From Shinisaurus crocodilurus (Eukaryota; Chordata; Lepidosauria; Squamata; Shinisauridae), in assembly GCA_021292165.1 (NCBI GenBank), contig CM037877.1, forward strand, positions 300,158,726 to 300,222,725: a stretch of 64,000 bases of DNA, given 5' to 3'. Position 1 is the first letter of the stretch. Each line of letters starts with the position of its first letter. The translations under genes and the position numbers were made by a program. Shown here piece after piece: positions 56,701 to 62,700 of this stretch. The notes under the pieces are model-generated. The model was not told the origin of the DNA. It made no database searches and saw nothing but the letters and a program-made list of their open reading frames with translations.

Positions 56701-59700
56701 ACAGAATTAATTTTGAAAAATGATCTCACCTTTTCATTCAGCATTATACTAAACACTTCTAGATAATCTCACTATCCAAGTGTTGTTCATATGAAACACA
56801 ATATTCTCATTTCTAGAAAAATCTCATGTAAGCTCCCTTACAGATTTCTTCTAACTTTGAGGTGTATGTACCTACATATCAGATCCAAATCCTGAAATGT
56901 TTCTCCAGAAGATTCCTCCTTCTACACTACTTTCTATAAGGTGTACAGTTCATCACACAGAACTAAAACTTCTATCATGTACATAATCAAAACATTTAAG
57001 AGCTTCTACCCAAACCTCATTAACCAAATTAGTATCACCTCATCTGAGTGTTTGTTTACTCTTCCACACAATCCATGTGTTCAATATCACATCCTGTTAG
57101 AAATGCATCAAAACATGCACTGAATTGAACTTCCCCCCTATCTCAAAAGAAATAGGTAACATGGGTAATATGCTTGTTTCCCATCCAAGCACAAAACACC
57201 TTGACTTTGTTCAATACTCCAGCTTTCTATCTAACATGTACACAACCTGTACCTCGTGTATTGATCAATTAACATCATGAATTAACGTGCCTTTCCTCTA
57301 AAAACCATCAGAGTATCCACAAGATCACCAAGAACAAATTTAAATGAAATGAACTGGTTTTTCAGCTTGCCTTCCAGTTTACCTGTTGAAGCTAGCATCC
57401 CTTGTATATGTGCACAAAATTACCTTTCATGTGAAAATTACAATTTCCAAATGCTTTCCCCACCAACAGTTTGCATTTTCTTTCACAGGCCTGTGAATCT
57501 AAATGACCAAACATCATGTGATATGCATGCATGTACATGTCATACATATAAGCATTTAACTTTTTTTATAGTTGCATCAGTACAACTTTCCATTTCTTTA
57601 TTTACATCATTACAGTATAAAAGAAATAATCCATCTCTTAGCTTTGCCATATAAACATACCTAATTATTCAGTATTTTACATTTTGCTACAGAAAAATCC
57701 ACAATATACTCAAGTCATATATACATTCAGTACATTTCCTGACATTTCAGAGAGCATATATTACACTTTCTTGATTCCACGTTATCCAACTTTCAAGAAA
57801 TACAGTTTCAAAAAACATGACTGTTAAACTCCTGACCATTTGCATAGTCCTCTTCCTGCTTATTTATGTCCAACACAGAAAGCTTCGTTTAAACAATCCA
57901 CTGTTTTCTGCTCACACACAAAATAATGTCCATTTTGTTATGTCCAGGGTTAAAACACAAAGTTTTTCCCATCAGCAGCACCCCTGCTGATTTCAAGCTC
58001 CTTCTTCTGTGATCCCACATGAAGAAAATGAAGAACAGCTTCTCATTTTAAGCACAGCTTTCTCTGTTCAAAACTGCCGCGCTGTTTTTCTCCTGCTGTT
58101 TTAAAACCACGCCTCCGCTGGTTTGATACAGCCTCCCGTGTAGTATCAAGTTTCCCAAGATACGTTCCTGTCACACGTGACTTTGCTGCGACATGACGCT
58201 CCAGACGCTTTGCCCACGTCAGACGTAATCCACTTATTTGTAATCCAAGCCACTTGTTGATACAATGCAAAAGATAGCTGATCCGCTGCTGAGCGAAGAA
58301 GCAAACTGTAAAAGAAATATGATCCTCCTGCTGTAGCCTTGACTCAAATGAGTAGACACAGAGCCTCCTGGAGATATTTCCTTGCCCGATACAGCTCCTT
58401 GACAATCACTCCAGCAAGCTGTGGAAAATGAAATCCTTGTGTCCAGCGCTGTTCACTTTTCAGCCTAGTAGCTGCCCGAACCGGCACCTCCGTTCCAGCT
58501 GCTTCCAAAACGAAAAATCCTTCGTCTCTCTGTCTCTGCATTCTTCATTTGTGCTGCATTCCAAGCCGCTGTTATCAGCACCCAGCTTTAGCAACATTCA
58601 TCGCCTTCCCGGTTTATTTACAAACCGTTCTTACAAATAGTAAACAAATCCTTTAACTCTATAACTGCCGAATTTCTCCGTACTGCGTCTCTGGGCTTAT
58701 CTGCCCATCTGAGATAACAATCTTATCTCTACTGATTATCTGGGCCCATAACCAGATGTGAGAGCTGGCCTGACCCGGGTTCAAAAGCTTCCCTAGCCAG
58801 TGACCCTCAGTCCCAGTCACGCAGGCGGAAGGAGGAGATAACAGCAGTTAATAAAGATTAAAGAGTTTATTTGTAAGACCCAATTACATGGGATTAAGGC
58901 AAGCAATGCATCTCCTACTCACTACATCATTGCAGATACAAATCCAATACCCCAGTGGTAAGGCTAGATGAAGTGAAGTCCAGAACAATAAACATGTCGA
59001 GTCGAGACGAGAGAAGAAGAGAAGGAGTGAAGCTATCAACAACTGTGTTAGCTTTATACCACCTATAAATAGGATATTACTCACCCCAGTTGTATAACCT
59101 ATTCATCAACATGTTTACCCCAAATCTGTCCAAGGCTGCTGAGTCATATCACCTTGATACTATGTCTCGTGACCAAAGACCTTGTGTACTTGAACTCAAG
59201 AGACACCCACCAGGTCAGGTGATAATCCTGATGTCAGGTGGTAATCTCGTTCTGCCTATGCAAAACCTAACACTCCGGGGTCTGGAGGCTGAAATACGGT
59301 ACGGCTGTCGTTCACTGACGATTTCATTCATTTTGTGCTGCGACAGTGCATGGCCCTTTACTGTGTGGCTTCAGCAAGGCGGAGAGGTCCCTGCCCCAGG
59401 GAGCTTGCAATCTAAACTTCGGCTGCCTTGAGCACTATTTTTGGGTGGATAGGCAGCAGGATATAGATCTGACGCATAAAGGGATAAGAGCGACTGGGGT
59501 GGGGGTGGGGGAACGGGACGAGACTGGATGCCCGGAATGGGCAAGGAGAGCCTTCTCAGTGGGCGAGGGAAGCAGCGTGCCCGGCTTCTGTCATCGAGGG
59601 CCCTCCTTCCCGCCTTCCCCCTCAGGTTGGAGAGAGCTGGATGGGGAACAGCAGCTGCACGCAGCGTTGCACGTGTGCCGCTTCCGACACCATCAGCTGC

Positions 59701-62700
59701 GAGGAGTGGAGCTGCAGCCCCGTCCAAGAGTGCCGGCCCCTGGAGGGCCTGCTGGGCTGCCAAGGTGAGGCTGCTTCCCCACCCGTCCCAATATAACCAG
59801 TACCCCAGGTCGCGGCAAGCCCTCTCCCCCTGGTTCCATGTTGGCCAACAGCCAGACTAGCCTCAACACTTCCACCACTGGCCACGCGAGTGGTGCAACC
59901 TCCCCTGACCACGTCAAACCGACATCCCCCAGCAAAGGCCCCACGACTGCTAGCCCAGCAAGCACCACGGCCACCAGGGACGCATCCGCAACACCGGGCA
60001 GCCAGCAGGGTGGCCCCACCACGACCCGCCACCCCAGTCCCACGACCCGCCACATCAGTGCTGCAAGCCCCACCACTGTTGCTACGTCTCCTCGAACCAC
60101 TTCAGTGAACAACGACAGACAAACGATAACTAGATGAATGTAAAATAATTGCTCTGCATCAGCAAATGTTACGTGTGGGGGGTGGCGGAGCAGAGAAGCA
60201 GGACCCATAGGTTGTCTGGGGAGGCACCGACGCTCAGTGGCGGAGGCCCTGCTTTGCATGCAGAAGGTCTGAGGTTCAGTCCCTGGCAGCATCTCCACGC
60301 AGGGCCGGAAAGAGTCCTGGCTGAATCCCGGGAGCGCCACGGCTGCTGCCGGTCGGTGCCGAGAGTCCTGGGCCAGACGGACCGGGGCGGGTTCTGACTC
60401 ATGAGAAGGCAGCTTCCTACATTTGTATGAGATCAGACTCCAGAATTTGGGATTTTTCCAGGCTAGGAGGAGCGGGAGCAGACCAGGACTCCTGTGTTTG
60501 TTTTCGTCCTTCTGATTGTTAACAACAACAAATGTCATCCTATTGAAGAGAGTGCCTCTAGGCTTATGCAGAGTGTCTTTCCCTCACCATCAAAGAAATA
60601 TATAGTTCACCACCGACACATCTGTCACTAGAAGTGCAAATGCTTCCAGGCAGGGTGATGTGAATTTCAGGCATGCACGACGAGCCTGAACGCTGGCCGC
60701 GATTACTCTGTGGTGAGGAAGGGCCACTCTGTACATGTTCAGAAGGATAGCAACCATCCCACTCAAATTCAGTCGCGGGAGACAGCAGCGCTCTAGGTCA
60801 GGAGCCCTCCTGGCGTAGTGCTGACTTCCAGAGGTCTGTGGGGAGAGACTGCTCCCCCCACCAGCATCTGACTCCTTCCCGTCCCTTAGATCAGGCGATC
60901 TGCACCGTCTCCGGAGACCCCCACTACGCAACGTACGACGGCCGCCTCTTCCACTTCATGGGCACCTGCACCTACCTGCTCTCTGCCGTCTGCAATGCCA
61001 CGTCAGACCTGCCCACCTTCAGGGTCGAGGCCACGAACGAACACCGAGGAGCCAACGAGCAGGTCTCCTACGTCAAGTCCGTCAGCGTGGAGGTCAACGG
61101 CACCCGGATCGCGCTGCTGAAGGGGCGGAGGGTCAACGTGAGTCCCCCTCAGCCATGTTCCCCTGCTCCTTTGGCCTCCGAACCTAGTCTGCCCACCAGC
61201 TCCCTCCGTGTTCTGACGTGACCCTTCGACCCGTCTCTTTCTCATGCAGGTGAACGGGCAGCGGGTGACGTTGCCAGTTTCTGTGGCCGGGGGACAGGTG
61301 TCAGTGCGCCTGAGCGGCACGTTTGTTTTATTCCAAACGGATTTCGGGCTCCGGGTGCGATTCGACGGGAATCACCACGTCGATGTTTCCGTCCCGTCGT
61401 TCTATCTCGGGCGGCTGTGCGGGCTCTGCGGTGAGTGGAAGACGGGGCCCAGCGCAGTTGGCCTTGGGCGGGGGGGAGGCTGGGAGGCACCTTGGGTACT
61501 CTGGGATGCGAGTGGGGTCTAGCCGCTAAAAGGGGGTGGGCTGCGGAGGGTCCCAGACTTCGGAGGTGAGGCGCGTGCTCGGCATGGCGAAGGTCCCGGG
61601 GTTTCATCCCCGGCACCTCCAGTTCAAGATCCCAGTTCCCAGCAGTACCCTGTGCGGAAGTCGGTCCATTGAAGTTCCATGGGACTGATTCCCAGGTGGG
61701 TGTCTCTAGCAGGGATGCGGAAGCAATTCCAGCCCCAGGGCCGCATTCCATTTCAGAGAAGATTTCGTGGCCCGTAGAAGTGGGAGCGAGCCTTGCAGCA
61801 GCTGGCTCACAAATTACTTCGAGCTAGTCGATTTCCCTTCTCCCCCCCTCCCTGCTCGAACCCAACTGAGTCACGAAGAGCAAGATCTTTTGCTTGAAGC
61901 TCGCTTGAGAGATAACTGCAGAAGAAAGCTTTTGTTTTTTAATTGGTGGTACATCTAAGCACATAATCTTTCCTTCTTCTAACTCCGACTGAGGAAAACC
62001 AAAACCTCTATGCACTTATGCTAATCCTACTAACAAACACCAGGATTTGTAATGCCAATTTGAGAACAGCCTCTAGTCTGGGGGGGCAGAAGGCCAGGGG
62101 ACGAGCCCCAAAGTACCCCCAAATGCGAGCCCATTTTAGCTTAATGCTATTACGGGTAGCTAGTAAGCCTGAGGAGAGAGCCCTTTCAACCTTTTAGAAT
62201 GGGGGAAAAGGTGTGCAAAAGCAAAACAACCCTGGAAGGCCAGACTGTGACCCTCGGAGGGCCGGATTTGCCCCAGGCCTGGGGTTCCACACCCCTGCTC
62301 TACGTCCATGTGTTCTTCATATGCGCCCGGGGAGGGGGTTCAGTCTAGGGCCCAGCACTCCCTGTTCTAGGAGTAGAGGATGGAGAGTTTAATGAGCACA
62401 CGCTGTTGGCCACCCTCACGCGATCTCCCGCTCTTCGACGGCAGCTCTCGTCTTCCGTTCTCCCAGCGGCCTCCGGTTACGCCGCCCCGCAACCTCTTCT
62501 TACGGTGCTTCTCCTTTTCAGGCAACTACAACGGGCCAGCTTCGGATGACAACCTCATGCCCAACGGCACCTCGGCTGGTTCAGATCCCGACCGGCTGGG
62601 CGAGAGCTGGCAGGTCCCGGATGCCGGAGACCCCGGGTGAGTCCTCCGAGGTCTTGCCGAAAGTCCCGGGCTAGATTTTTCTAATTTGCACCACGAAGAA

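Larger units (their letters stand above)
54390..59272 (-). mobile_element. Ty1/copia LTR retrotransposon, 4,883 bp, broken pol
   Basis: Two 516-bp direct repeats (54,390-54,905 and 58,757-59,272) bound 3,851 bp. In minus orientation the order is 5' LTR, primer-binding site, internal region, polypurine tract, 3' LTR. Pol traces are colinear with copia along the minus strand, in shifting frames. An RT entry lies at about 56,402-56,365 ([11 protein letters not shown]). A damaged active-site box (LYVLCLV, frameshift, DD) lies at about 55,931-55,898. A REPxGQYL-like strand lies at 55,803-55,757 and DVIENFG at about 55,735. The RPDIAVSV to RALKR block lies at about 55,590-55,495. An integrase zinc-region-like segment lies at about 57,480-57,350. 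No frame exceeds 120 codons. The four-base LTR difference (about 0.8 percent) indicates a recent insertion, so this family was probably already defective and moved in trans. No 5-bp target duplication is visible. Confidence 0.88.
49381..59777 (+). repeat. ZAN: Tandem zonadhesin unit 2 (5.5 kb plus a 4.9-kb copia insertion)
   Basis: This unit starts with a mucin-exon ghost, then a tRNA-derived SINE, then D cassette 2. Without the retrotransposon it is 5,514 bp, close to unit 1. Its border with unit 1 has an extra 29 bases relative to the border with unit 3 (after the 49,338 donor). Confidence 0.85.

Noticed and set aside
54906..58756. Host exons inside the enlarged cassette 2 intron
   Set aside because: The whole interval lies between matched LTRs and carries copia pol traces on the opposite strand.
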